Source: Piezodorus guildinii
Taxonomy: Eukaryota > Arthropoda > Insecta > Hemiptera > Pentatomidae
Assembly (NCBI GenBank): GCA_023052935.1
Contig: CM041298.1
Span: forward strand, 111,963,977-112,027,976
Length of the DNA: 64,000 nt
Direction of reading: 5' to 3'
Part shown: positions 34,900 to 46,318 of the stretch, one piece after another
Position numbering within the stretch: position 1 is the first letter of the stretch
How the letters are laid out: the number at the start of each line of letters is the position of its first letter
The notes under the pieces: generated by a model
Told to the model about the DNA's origin: nothing
What the model saw: the letters and a program-made list of their open reading frames with translations, nothing else
Databases searched by the model: none
Translations under genes and position numbers: made by a program

Positions 34900-34948
34900 A
34901 AAATACAATAAGTCACTTTACAATAAGTCACTTTACAATAATCACTTT
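34900..34948 (+). repeat. Three 15-bp units at the palindrome's right boundary
   Basis: ACAATAAGTCACTTT occurs twice in a row and a third, partial unit (ACAATAATCACTTT) runs into the family D ending CTTCTTCTCTATCACAAGCT. The palindrome's homology stops inside the first unit (34913). Confidence 0.9.
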
Positions 34949-35366
<418 letters not shown>

Positions 35367-35378
35367 ATATATATATAT

Positions 35379-35504
<126 letters not shown>

Positions 35505-35524
35505 ATATATATATATATATATAT

Positions 35525-36290
35525 GATAAAACCTAGTTTAGTCACAAAACGTGTCATTATTACACATTTATTTATGCATTATATGTATGTATAATTTGGT
35601 AACACTATTTGACTGATGTTATACTTACGTAAAATAAAATAAAAATTTTAAAACATTCCAACAAAGGAACCACCGACGTTTTAGTAATTCGGAACAAAAA
35701 TAACGGATTAAAAGTGTTAAAATACTATAAATCTTTTTTTTTTTTTTTTTTTTTTGAGAGAGAGACAAATATACTGATATTTAAAATCAGGAGAGAAAAG
35801 ATTAAAATAATTTTATCTATACGGTAGATACTGTACGCCCTAACTCGGTACAAATATAATTCAAAGAAAAGAAATGGAAACAGTAAATAATTAATCTTTA
35901 TAATCGACCTGAATCTTTTGTAAATCAGGGTTCGCCTTCCATGCCGAATATCACGGATTAAAACCTAGCAAATGGCCTTAGGACTTTTTTTAATGCGAGT
36001 AAAAAATTCATACTTAATCCGCTCTTTGGAGGAGACGTACAATGGTGGTTACGACCCGGTGCGATGTCAGATACTCGCTAAATATCCTAATCAAACAAAA
36101 TTTAGAACCCCCGCTGAAGCATCATCCGTTTGACCACAGTAGCATAAAGTGACCATAAATTACTAAATAAACATTCCAACAGTAAGTTTTAATATTTACT
36201 ATAAATAAAAAAAAATTCGTTACTCGGCACATAAGCATCCAAATGTTTCATCTCTTTCTTCTTCTCTGTTACAAGCTCTAACCTAGCGGA
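35525..36290 (+). repeat. Family D module, complete but diverged
   Basis: Starts like the copy at 35121, continues past the oligo-T to ACTGATATTTAAAATCAGGA and the SINE-G part (35930-36165: GGTTACGACCCGGTGCGATG, TAGCATAAAGTGACC) and ends TCTTCTTCTCTGTTACAAGC. It differs from the palindrome copies at many positions, so it is an older copy. Confidence 0.88.
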
Positions 36291-36583
36291 TATTAATAAA
36301 GTATTGGCCGCGAGATGTTTCGGATCCGGCTACGCGAAAATGAAGTTAATTTCTAAATGACAGTGTCCTAAAAAACTGACTCTTATCAAATTCGTAACTC
36401 GAAAAATGGACTATTTTTCTAATCAATGGTCGCGAGGAACACAACTATCTACTATTTATACTGATATATAGATATTATATTAAATCCTACCATATACCAT
36501 TTCTCTATACACTCCGGTATGACCTACAGACTATCATACGATTTTTAGGGTATATGCATATATATACTCGTAGATTTCAATTA

Positions 36584-37085
36584 AGTACAATGTATATTCC
36601 ATTATTTATAATATGCCAAAGAGCAATGAAGAGGAGCATGTTATGCATAAGGAAATGCCAAAAGCTAAACAGACAAACAATAAGAAAAGTTAGTGGTGTG
36701 CCTGATGCAATCAGATTCGTGAAAAAGATAAAATGTCAATGGGCTGGTCATCTAATGAGGAAAAATGATAAAAATTGGGCTAAAATATTGAATGAGTGGA
36801 CCCCATTCGATAGGAAAAGGAACCAAGGCAGGCAAAGAAGAAGGTGGATCGACGAAATCAAAAAGGCAGAAGGAGTGCTATGGTCACGTCAAGCCAAGGA
36901 CAGAGAATTTTGGAAGATCAAGATGAGCGAACTCTTCAACTCAAGTACGGGTAGTTACCGTTAAAGACTTTAATCTCCTGAAAAGGAAGGTCTATGTACA
37001 TATATGTATATAAAGAAAGAAGAAAAAATGTAAATAAAAATGTATTACAAATGTTTATATGTATATCAATCAAGACTATTATTAT
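36584..37085 (+). pseudogene. RTE-like LINE C-terminal fragment and 3' end
   Basis: The frame ending at 36964 reads QRAMKRSMLCIRKCQKLNRQ, VKKIKCQWAGHLMRKNDKNW, RKRNQGRQRRRWIDEIKKAE and ending FNSSTGSYR. This matches the C-terminal domain of a common insect endonuclease/reverse transcriptase (QRAMERSML...WAGHV.RR...RRWxDDI). About 125 codons remain, intact to the natural stop, 5' truncated with no catalytic part. The 3' UTR holds AATAAAAATG and a run of ATT units near 37077-37090. A third RTE-like family distinct from LINE-B. Confidence 0.8.
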
Positions 37086-37090
37086 TATTA

Positions 37091-37499
37091 TATTTCATTG
37101 CTAATTAAAACAAATGTTTTTTGTTCACTTGGGAGAGAAACTGAGGTTAGCTATGTGAAATATTAATCCTAAATATCTGAATTTCGTTAAAAGAAATGGC
37201 TGGTCCAAAAAATGTGCTATATGTACCACCAACTTATACAGTCTACAGTCACATTCAGATTACAAAGACATACTTCAAGATGATATATCTCTATAAGGTA
37301 ATGAAGTTTTACAATTAAATAAAACAACAATAAAAAAATCATGCATTTTCAACATAATCTAATTTAACGAACGTATATAAATTAATTTTAAATTAATCTT
37401 CTTTCCAAAATAATTTCAGCACAAATCGAGAATGTAAAAAGAATATTCACTACTGTCGCCAGTCCCTAAGACTGCCTTAATTGTAATTTTTTTTTTTTT
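37091..37499. other. No feature recognised
   Basis: AT-rich, with no ORF or repeat similarity seen. Confidence 0.45.
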
Positions 37500-37870
37500 T
37501 TTTTATACATAAGAACATTGATAAAGATGTATAATATACTGTTAGAAATCTAATGATTTCAGAAAAAGTAAAATCTCATAAAATTATATAAGTTAATGAA
37601 AGTGATGAAAAGCAGATTTAACTAACTGATAGTTGTAGATAATAATATAACAGATTATTTAATAAAACACACGTTACTATCGAATTTCAATTTTATAATT
37701 ATTAAATTAATTAATTTTTTTTTAAAGATATCTTTTAATTGAGACAAACTTAACCCTTCAAAATGTCTTAAAGTGTCTTCGTAAACTGACATTTGTACAT
37801 AATAATACAAAAGATTATTTTATAAAACACATGTTTCCGTCAAAAGTTAAGAGAATTAAGAACCTGAAGC
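37500..37870 (+). repeat. Family K repeat, 3' part (diverged)
   Basis: GATGTATAATATACTGTTAG, GTGATGAAAAGCAGATTTAA and ATAATATAACAGATTATTTA blocks, then a partial second pass (AAAGATTATTTTATAAAACA) near 37811. End B is missing. Confidence 0.7.
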
Positions 37871-38019
37871 TGACAGGCAATTTACACTCAGTTTGTAAAT
37901 GTGTTCTCAGTCAAGGTCTAATTAGCATTTCAGTAGCTCCACGTCTGTGAATGTTCCTATACTTGTATTGTTACTTTTGACAATATGTAATAAATAAGGT
38001 AGAAGATATGATAAAAAAT

Positions 38020-38882
38020 CTGGTGCGGACAACACACGACTCGCTTACCTCCGTTTTTAAAATCAACTAATGAATTTTCAAATACAAGAATTAATTTGAT
38101 TGAATTTATATAGAAACATGCGTTTTATAAAAATTCTATTATATTATTATCTAAAACAAACAGTTAGTTTTATCGACTTTTCATCACTCTTTATTAACTT
38201 TTACAAGCATGGGTATAAGATAAAATTTTTACTAAAATCATTAGCTATCCAACGGTATATACATCCATATTACTATTGTTGTGTTCAAAAACACAAAAAA
38301 TACATAAACAAATATTTGTTCACTTTTCTCCTTTAGTTGTTTATCAAATTCACTCAACGTGCATATTTAGCTGTTAATTATCAATGGTAACAAGATAATA
38401 TAATTATTTTTATAAAATCTACGAAAGTAAAGGTACTTTAGAGAAGAAAATTTAAAATATCTGCATTTAAGCCCCATCAGACTACTTCTATCAGAATGAA
38501 ACCTACATGATATTATAGCCTATTGAATTTTACATCGATATAGCAAGTTTAAACCAAATTGTCGGAACCGTTTTTGAGAAAATCGTAAAAAGGTGCAAAA
38601 TGCATGGTATAAAGTAGCTCTTCTGGTTAACCGATTTTAATGAAAATTTCGCTGTAACATCTCGGGTATATAGATGTCTTAAATATGAAATTTCAGTTTC
38701 GTACGACTTACTATTTTGTCGCTAGACTTACCACACACACACACAGACCTTTTTGTGGGACGTTATTTGGACTCAGGGGACCTTAAAACGTATATTTACG
38801 TTGAAAACTGGAATTTGAAAATTTTAGCGATCGCAATACTTTCCCTTACAATATATTTCATATATAAGTAAGTTAAAGTAAA
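38020..38882 (-). repeat. Family K repeat, complete (minus)
   Basis: Begins with the complement of end B (AAATCTGGTGCGGACAACAC, CGACTCGCTTACCTCCG), carries every inner block including the GT site (TTACCACACACACACACAGA at 38729) and ends TTTCATATATAAGTAAGTTA with AAGT. About 860 bp. No ORF. Confidence 0.88.
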
Positions 38883-38989
38883 AAATAAGTGATAGTAAGA
38901 TCAACTGGTCGCAAAAACCAAAGTAAGTTCTTCACGAAGCCACTTTAAGACATTTTAAAGGGTTAAATTAGTCTTAATTAAAAATAAAA

Positions 38990-39650
38990 CCACTTAAAAA
39001 AATTATTTAATTTAATAATTAATTAAATTGAAATTAGAAAGAAACGTGTGTTTTATTAAATAATCCGTTATATTATTATCTACAACTATAAATTAGTTTT
39101 GTCGGCTTTTAATTACTCTCCATTAACTTTAATAATTGTGTGTTAAAGATAATACTTTTTCTAAAATATTTAGCTTTTCAACGGTATATCATACAGTACA
39201 TCTATTGTGTTCTTATGTTTAAATTTTTTTTTAAATATTTGTTAGCTCTTTTCTCATTAGTTTAATATTTGAATCCATTCAACTTCCATATTTATCCATT
39301 TTTTACCAATGCTTATAAGATGATATGTCTTATTTGTTTTTATCTACAAAATTAAAGATAGTTTAGAGAAAGAAAATGATAATATCGCCATTTAAGCCCT
39401 GTCAGACTATTTTAATAAGAATGTAACTTATATGATATTAAAACCCATTGAATATCACATCGATATAGCGAGTTTAAACAAAATCGTAAGGGCAGTTTTT
39501 GAGAAAACTGTAAAAGGTTGCTAAGTGCATGGTATAGATTAACACTTCCGGTCAGCTGATGTTGGTGAATAATTTGCTATAACATCTCTGGCGTATAGCT
39601 GTTAAATATAAATTTAGGTTTCGCACAACTGTTCGTTTTCGTGCTAGACA
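38990..39650 (-). repeat. Family K repeat (minus), ends missing
   Basis: Runs from ATAATTAATTAAATTGAAAT through CCGTTATATTATTATCTACA, CTTTTCAACGGTATATCATA, CATTTAAGCCCTGTCAGACT and TAGCGAGTTTAAACAAAATC to GTTCGTTTTCGTGCTAGACA, just before the GT site, where an unrelated sequence starts. Confidence 0.82.
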
Positions 39651-40067
39651 GCAGTAAGCACACACGCAATAGCTCATTGTCCAATTTCGCCAAAGAAAAC
39701 GGCGAAGTAGACAGCATCCTTGGAGAGAAGGCTGTTCCTGAAAACTTAGACACCCTAATGATGACCAAAGAAGAATAATGAAATGGTAAGGTAAAACATG
39801 CGGCGCAAGTCGGAAAGAAGCTCAGATCCCAAGAGCGCGATAGGAGTAGCCAGGTAAGACTCATGCCACAGAAATAGCATTACAACTGATAACGGTGGCT
39901 ACTAAAAAAGTAGGCAAATAGCCAACCTGTCTCACGCAGAGTAAAGCCTGATGGCAGTTCCGAGGGGTGGTGTAGGCGAATAGGAAGGTGTTTTTTAGTG
40001 AATAGGAATCTCATACTGTTGGGCTTGTATAGCCACACATCTTATATGAAAGATTTTTCCTCTAACT
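39651..40067. other. Unassigned, possible retroelement 3' UTR
   Basis: Less AT-rich than its surroundings (CGGCGCAAGTCGGAAAGAAG, GGCAGTTCCGAGGGGTGGTG). The GAGGGGTGG...GTGAATAGGAATCTCAT arrangement recalls the 3' regions of site-specific LINEs, but no coding motif is attached. I cannot assign it. Confidence 0.35.
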
Positions 40068-41108
40068 GCAATAATAACAATAACAATAGGCTTACCAAAC
40101 CCGAAGGTTCGATGCCGATACCACCATATGCCGTCTACATAAACTCGTCCAATGTTCTCCTTTCAAGCCCAAGCCCCCAAGATCAGCCTTAACGCAATCC
40201 TCCCATCGACGCTTCAGCCTACCTTTCGGACGCCTACCAGTCGAATCAGCAAATACCAACTTTCTCGGAATCCGTCCCTCACCGAGCCCAACAATTTTAC
40301 TCGCCCATTTGAGTCTCCGCGGTGCTATCAACTCAATTATATTCACAGGATACAAGTACCGCCATTCCGCGTTGTGCAACCTTCTAAACTCTCCAGTGCC
40401 CTCATCTCTCTTCGGACCAAATATTTTACGCAGTACCTTATTTTCGAAAACCCTTAACCAGTTGTTCATCCTTCAAAGTAAGCGGCCATGTTTCACATCC
40501 GTAAAGAACCGTTGAAAGAATAATAGTTTTATAAATTCTAACCTTTAAGTTTTTAGATAGAAGCCGTGAGCTAAGTAACTTAGCAACTGAATAATAACAC
40601 GCATTTCCCACCTTTAACCGGGACTTTATTTCTTCCTGGATTTCATTTTTTCTTGTTATCATTGAACCTAAATACTTAAATTTCTCTACGTGTTCAAAAG
40701 TATGCCCTGATATATCTATATCACCAAGATCGCCAACGTTTCTGCTACTAATCATATATTTCGTCTTATCGGTATTTAATTCGAGTCCTATTTCTTTATC
40801 GGTTTTTATTAACACACTTGTATTTATGTTAATGGTTTCCGTGTCTTCACCTACCAGTACCAAATCATCGGCATCCGGAATCTTGTCACCCATATTCAAA
40901 CCTTTCTCAATACACATTACCTATTCTATGAAATATTCTAAAGCTATATTAAACAAAACAGGTGAAATGGAGTCACCCTGTTTCAAACCCGATCGCACCT
41001 CAAATTTCTCGGAGTAATTATGACCGATTCTAACTTTATGAAATGTTTCCGACAAACACATCTCTACTAGGTTTACTAACTTTCTAGGTATTCCCTGTTC
41101 AATCATGA
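40068..41108 (-). pseudogene. LINE-B copy 2, 5' truncated
   Basis: Minus-strand text from about 41105: IEQGIPRKLVNLVEMCLSET, RSGLKQGDSISPVLFNIALE, then ADDLVLVGEDTETI, KYLGSMITRKNEIQEEI and KVLRKIFGPKRDEGTGEF, ending SNLRVW at 40092. The YADD motif reads DADD: three codons (LGY side) are lost at about 40870. Frame breaks lie near 40920 and 40450. The 3' tail is an ATT-type run (plus AATAATAACAATAACAATAG). It shows Lys where LINE-B copy 1 has its stop. Confidence 0.9.
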
Positions 41109-41209
41109 CCTCTACCTTCAATAAAATAAAATAAATAAATAAATTTTAAAAAACAACAAAACATAAACGCACACAGTAATACATTTTCGCGCGACTTATT
41201 TATTTGTAC

Positions 41210-41320
41210 TTAGGGGATCCTGAACCACGTATTTCCGTTTAAAACTGGAATTCGAAAAGTTTCACGATCGCAATACTTTTCCCTTACTGTATATTTTATA
41301 TATAGGAAAGTGAAAGAAGC
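41210..41320 (-). repeat. Family K repeat, end A only (minus)
   Basis: GGGGATCCTGAACCACGTAT, CCGTTTAAAACTGGAATTCG, CACGATCGCAATACTTTTCC and TATAGGAAAGTGAAAG. Confidence 0.8.
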
Positions 41321-41756
41321 GTAAATGAACTTTGCATAAAAAGAGTTATTTTATATTAATCCTGCATCAATACACCGAACATAGTTTCCTATAAACCTAT
41401 AAACAAATACGTTACGTATCCCCATTTTCCTGGATGTCACGATGGTCTTTTTATTGAGACCTGAGTTTTTTTTTTAGGAAGTTTTCCGCTTTTCTTGAAG
41501 TCTCTAACTCTCCCGATCGATTTTCGTTCAGCATTATCATCCTTTTGGTGCCAGGTTGAGATGTTGTTAGGAACTCTTTGATACGAAGTTGTGCGAAGTC
41601 TTTGACATCTTTATAGGACAGCGAGGTATTAGCATTCTATTCATGTCGATGGAAACGAATGAGTGGTCGAGAATTTTAGAAAATTTATTTTCAATAAGAC
41701 AGTCGTAACAGAAGCTCGGGAGGCAACGACCGTTTTTACTCTGTATTTATAAAAGG
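41321..41756. other. No feature recognised
   Basis: No ORF or similarity noticed. 41490-41740 is slightly less AT-rich. Confidence 0.45.
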
Positions 41757-41807
41757 AAAATACGGTGCGGCAACACACGACATTCACTTACCTCGATTGT
41801 TAGCATC
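41757..41807 (-). repeat. Family K end B remnant next to MITE-1
   Basis: ATACGGTGCGGCAACACACG then ACATTCACTTACCTCGATTG. It stops exactly where MITE-1 begins, so the MITE inserted near a K end. Confidence 0.75.
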
Positions 41808-42166
41808 AATTGAGACGTTGATTTCCAAACGGTACTATATCCATTCTAGGAAATTTTACAGGAAGCACGAAAATCTCTCATTACTATATTATTAAACTAG
41901 CTAATTTGGGTCTTTTTGCCTTAAAATGTAGAATTATTTTTTTACTATAATAATAACATCATATTAAAGTTATGAAATGAATTTTTTTAGGATGATTTGG
42001 AACGAAAATAAATGAGTAATTAGCACTTTTAGAAAATGACCGCATTTCTAATTGGCGTTTTTTAAGGACTTGAGAATTCATTAGATAACATCAAATGCAA
42101 TAGTTAGATAAAACTAAATGATGAGAATAGGTCCTTTAGTACCTTTTGGAAATCAACGTCTCAATT
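41808..42166. mobile_element. MITE-1, copy 2
   Basis: Ends CAATTGAGACGTTGATTTCC and GGAAATCAACGTCTCAATT. The interior (TCTAGGAAATTTTACAGGAA, AACATCATATTAAAGTTATG) matches copy 1 at 13759 with about 30 bp less near the right end. Confidence 0.9.
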
Positions 42167-43135
42167 ATAGAGCTATTCAATTAATTTAGAATGGAAATAC
42201 AAATTTAACTTTTTATTTACATTTTTACTCATCTATATAGAATAGAAAATAATTTTTATTCTGGGCTTGGGTCCCTTAAGGTTTGTACATTTGAAATATA
42301 CAATATGTATGGCCAACAGACAGAAGGAACACAATTAACTTATATTTACAATTATAGATAAATACACATATACAATAAAAAAAATGAATAAATAAAAACA
42401 ATTTTCAGAAAATAATTGTGTTAGATAAAATGGAAAATAAGTAATTTGATAACAGAATTTAAATATAAAATAAACAATAACTTTATTATAGTACCTAGTC
42501 TTCTAAGATTAACGTTAGTTTTGACATAATAAAGGATCAATATCTGGACAAGAATTAATGAAAAATACACCAATTCGACATAAATAATTATAATAATATA
42601 CTAAAAGGAAATCGGTTCTTCTAGTGACAATATAGAAAAAAAAAAAAAATTAACAATTGAATCAAAGGAAGTTCTCTAGATAGTAAAGTTGAAGTATCAT
42701 ACATGAATACTTGTAAAAAAAGAATATATATTGAATAAAATCTAACTAACTATTTAATTCCCAGGCAGCGTCATTTTGGGATGCTAGAAGATACTGAAAA
42801 AGAAGGCGCCTAGGATCAGTAAAACACGCCAAAAAATAAAAATAAATAAATAAATAAAAACCAAAATCCTGTGAATAATTATAAAAAAGAAAAGCATAAA
42901 ATTGAAATTTTACAAATAAATATACCAATAACTCAGTTATTTTTTAAGATAGAGAAAAAATGTAAAGGATTTTAGAATCAAGGGGGGAAAAACGATCTGT
43001 ATATTCCTACAAAATGAAAAAAGAACCATTGAGATTGGTTCAGAACTAGCAGAGATATAGCTTTTTGAAATTAACAGTGGTGATTTACCATTTTCCTTTG
43101 AATTATTTATTACTTTTCATATTAGTTAGTTGCAA
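42167..43135. other. AT-rich region with an L2-like LINE 3' end (minus) at 42240-42290
   Basis: The minus strand at 42282-42255 reads CTTAAGGGACCCAAGCCCAG then AATAAAAATT, the GGGAC...CCCAGAATAA hairpin end of the L2-like family. The rest is AT-rich, with AAATAAATAAATAAATAAAA at 42840-42858 and no recognised coding. Confidence 0.5.
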
Positions 43136-43486
43136 AGTTGAGAGCGGCGTAGTCTAGTAGATAGAGCACTAGTCCACTATGCTCCGGGTGCTGGGTTCGA
43201 ATCCCTATGACAGAATATTATTTATTCTGTTATTTCGGTCGAGGCGGGAGGGGGAGAGAGGAGGGGGCGACCATAGGGCATGGAGACCTTCCTTGGGCAG
43301 ACCCAGCGTCAATAAAGTGAGTACCGAAATTGGGGGAAAACCTGGCGGTTGAGCGTGATCTCGGCCTAGTCACCTCATTGCACAGCCGTTGGCCTAGAAA
43401 CAGTACGAATCTCTACATGTACTGAGCCCAAGACCCTTCATGAGTTGTAGTGGCACAGGTTTTTTTTTTTTTTTGTTTTTTTTTTA
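43136..43486 (+). mobile_element. SINE-T copy
   Basis: Head GAGCGGCGTAGTCTAGTAGA (A box) and GCTGGGTTCGAATCCCTATG (B box). The body has CAGAATATTATTTATTCTGT, GGGCAGACCCAGCGTCAATA, TTGGCCTAGAAACAGTACGA and CCCAAGACCCTTCATGAGTT. It ends GTAGTGGCACAGG then about 25 T's with one G. A Penelope terminal region follows at once. Confidence 0.9.
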
Positions 43487-43760
43487 AATTATTATAATTT
43501 TTAACAAATCACATACCCTTTTTTTATATATTCTCTTTAATTGTCCTTTCACATGTATATGTTACTATAAACTCATATTTCTTTTGTATATTTTTAGCCC
43601 TGATGATGACCCAAAACTAAGGGTCGAAACGTTGGCAAACAATAAATAATTAAAAACTATTCAATTGTTTCAGTTACTGACCGCCATCCGGATGAATAAC
43701 TTTAACCTTTAGATAACTTTAACTTCTCACTGAAGATAATTGTTTCAGACTAAGTCCGAT
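43487..43760 (+). mobile_element. Penelope-like terminal region with hammerhead core
   Basis: CTGATGA at 43600-43606, stem GACCC/GGGTC (43608-43612, 43621-43625) with an 8-base loop, then GAAAC at 43626-43630. After it come GTTGGCAAACAATAAATAAT and CTGACCGCCATCCGGATGAA. Homologues are at 44690-44942 (inverted) and 46480-46690. The five-base-pair stem with intact core is the best hammerhead candidate here. Confidence 0.75.
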
Positions 43761-43929
43761 TTTTTTTATTATTATTTTTTTTTATTTGCAAATAAACATT
43801 TATAACCTAATTTAGTTATTTTGGAATAATAAACCATTGTGTAATAATTTGCAGCGTTTTGTTTTTACACGAATAAGAATAGTAATATAGAACTATAATA
43901 TAATGTTTAATAGCTTAAGATCATGATGA

Positions 43930-43965
43930 CATCTAAAAGTAGTGTGTTGCGCACACATGATTTTT
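43930..43965 (+). repeat. Family K end B remnant
   Basis: AAAAGTAGTGTGTTGCGCAC then ACATGATTTTTC, a diverged end B. Confidence 0.5.
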
Positions 43966-43982
43966 CTTTTTATAAGAATCGA

Positions 43983-44325
43983 ATTAAGATGAGATAGAGA
44001 GATGAGGCCACTGGGAAGTTTAGAAGGTTGCACAACGCGGAATTGTGGAACTTGTACCCTGTGAATACAATTGAGCTGATTACATCGCGGAGACTCAAAT
44101 GTGCAAGTATAGTTGTTGAGCTCGATGATGAGCGGATTCCGAGAAAGTTGGTATTTGCTGATCCGACTGGTAGGCGTCCGAAAGGTAGGCCGAAGCGTAG
44201 ATGGGAGGATTGCGTTAAGGCTGATCTCGGGGGCTTGGGCTTGAATGGTGAACATTGGACGAGTCTGTGTAGGCGAACATTGGTGGTATCGGCATCGAAC
44301 CTTCGGGTTCGCTAAGCCTATTATC
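43983..44325 (+). pseudogene. LINE-B copy 3, last 110 codons
   Basis: The frame to 44315 reads HNAELWNLYPVNTIELITSR, PTGRRPKGRPKRRWEDCVKA and the ending SNLRVR as in copy 1, then GCTAAGCCTATTATCATTAT. Strongly 5' truncated; no catalytic residues. Confidence 0.9.
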
Positions 44326-44689
44326 ATTATCAAGAATCGAATATTTTTTTAGAATAAAAGTTGTTAAATAAGACATTAAAACGTCCTTTTCTATCACACA
44401 GATTATCTTGACAAAATAAAACTGTTCAAGGATTCTTTTGTAGTTGAATTTTAAAGATTAAGACTTTGCCAAACTTTTCAAGTTGATGAGTATTTTCCTG
44501 TCTACCGGTAACTAACTTAGAAATGTACTGAAGACAGGTGTTATCAGAGAGTAGAACTTAGGGGTTTGAGTGCAGTTTCGCTTCAGAGTTCTATCGATGT
44601 GAAGTATCCAAGTTTAAAATGACAGGAGTTTACACCCAACCCTTTGTGTAGTTTACACACAACCCTTTGTGTAGTTTCCTCATTGGGTA
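44326..44689. other. No gene; one short direct repeat
   Basis: ACACAACCCTTTGTGTAGTT occurs twice in tandem around 44634-44680. Nothing else recognised. Confidence 0.5.
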
Positions 44690-44939
44690 TATCGGAGTCT
44701 GAAACAATTATCTTCAGGGAGAAGTTAAAGTTATCTAAAGGTTAAAATTATTCATCCGGATGGCGGTCAGTAACTGAAACAATTAAATAGTTTTAATTAT
44801 TTATTGTCTGCCAACGTTTCGACCCTCAGTTTTGGGTCATTATCAGGGCTAAAAATATACAAAAGATATATGAGTTTATAGTAACATATACATGTGAAAG
44901 GACAATTAAACAGAATATATAAAAAAAAGGTATGTGATT

Positions 44940-44942
<3 letters not shown>
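44690..44942 (-). mobile_element. Penelope-like terminal region (inverted copy)
   Basis: Reverse complement of 43510-43745. On the minus strand the core reads CTGATAATGACCCAAAACTG and AGGGTCGAAACGTTGG. The invariant G of CTGATGA is A here (44841-44846), which should disable a hammerhead. Confidence 0.78.

Positions 44943-45002
<60 letters not shown>
44943..45002 (-). repeat. Homopolymer of about 58 A (T-tail of the SINE)
   Basis: Uninterrupted A run on the plus strand; on the SINE's own strand it is the terminal T-run. Confidence 0.97.
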
Positions 45003-45006
<4 letters not shown>

Positions 45007-45284
45007 TGCCACTACAACCCATGAAGGGTCTTGGGCTCAGCACATATAGAGATTCGTATTGTTTCAAGGCCAATGGCCGTGCAACGCTCAGCCGCCAGGT
45101 TTTTTCCCCATATTTGGTTACCCACTTTATAGAGGCTGGGTCTGCCCCAGGGGGTCTCCATACCCTAAGGTCGCCCACCGGCTAAAATAACAGAATAAAT
45201 AATATTCTGTCATAACCTGAGTTCGAACCTAGGACCCGGAGAACAGTAGACTAGCGTTCCTTCCACTAGACCACGCCGCTCCCT
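45003..45284 (-). mobile_element. SINE-T copy (minus)
   Basis: The complement of GGGAGCGGCGTGGTCTAGTG (A box) at 45284 and GGTCCTAGGTTCGAACTCAG (B box) near 45225; body as in 43136-43486. It ends GTAGTGGCACAGG then the 58-T tail. It lies inside Penelope sequence: 44690-44942 on one side, 45285-45450 on the other. Confidence 0.92.
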
Positions 45285-45450
45285 AATAATATTAAAAAAA
45301 TATTTGATATAATATTGAGTTACAGGATGTCAATGTGTAAAACATCAAAATAGAAATAAATGGGTACAGGAATCGGGTAATTAAAAGACGCTATACAGTA
45401 TTATTTTATAGTATTCTAAAAGGCTTTACAGAACAAATTATGACTTAATA
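45285..45450 (-). mobile_element. Penelope-like internal region (inverted copy)
   Basis: Matches the reverse complement of 46319-46480: AACTCAATATT..., AGGATGTCAATGTG, CTTTACAGAACAAATTATGA. With 44690-44942 it forms one element interrupted by SINE-T. Confidence 0.7.
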
Positions 45451-45479
45451 TAATATAAAAATATATCAATTTCCACATT

Positions 45480-46318
45480 ATATATAAAACTATAAAATAT
45501 GAAATATAGCGGATAAATATGTGCAAATATCATCTCTATGTGACGGAAAAATATATATATTGTCTATATTTATAAACTTCTTTTTACATGGTTATTAATA
45601 TTTTTGTACATTATCTTATGTATTTGACAACAAGTAATATACATATGCCTTTAGGCATATATTGTAACATTGATGACCTTTACGAAAAACCTCCTCTCAG
45701 GATTCTTCTTCAGGAAACCTCCCAGTGAAGGCACTCCTTGGCGTGGAAGATCTGCTAAAGAAGTAGGTCTCTGCTCCAGAGGCGTTTCAGTCTCCTTGGT
45801 GGGTTTTGTGGTAGTGTATCAGTCAGTAATGTTTTGTGCCAGTAGATTTGGATGTCCAGCGAGTGAGTCGTGAAAAGGTTTGTAATATTTTTTAATGATA
45901 TCCGTTATGATTGGTATGTTGAGGTCTTTGTGTAATGATTTGTTGGTTACGTAAAAGGGACAGTGAGTGATGAAGCGGAGGAATTTAGATTGAAAGATTT
46001 GAATTGTCTGCAAGTGTGATTTTTTGCATGAGCCCCACACCTGAGTACCGTACGTCCATATAGGTTTAAGTAACATGTTGTATATGATGATTATGTTGCT
46101 TAGTGATAATTTGTTTTTATGGTGAAGAAGTCGTCTAAGTATTGATAGTCGATGATTCAGTCTTTTTTTTTAAGGTAGTTACGTGTGATTTCCATGTCAG
46201 GCGTCCATCCATTGTGAGTCCCAAGTATTTTGTTTCTGTTTGTTTGGGTAACTGAACATAGTAAAGTGTTAGTGGAGGACAATCAGAATGCCTAAGCGTG
46301 AATGTTACAGCACATTAT
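45480..46318 (-). pseudogene. Jockey-clade LINE 3' half
   Basis: Minus-strand text: NVTFTLRHSDCPPLTLYYVQ, KYLGLTMDGRLTWKSHVTTL (about 46305-46165), then after a frame change LLKPIWTYGTQVWGSCKKS, FQSKFLRFITHCPFYVTNKS and HKDLNIPIITDI (46076-45819), and NPPRRLKRLWSRDLLL then a stop at about 45760. 5' truncated; it lies between the two opposed Penelope copies. Confidence 0.85.

Noticed and set aside
45819..46076. Candidate host gene fragment (WTYGTQVWG...)
   Set aside because: The text matches Jockey reverse transcriptase C-termini elsewhere in the window, so it is a transposon piece.
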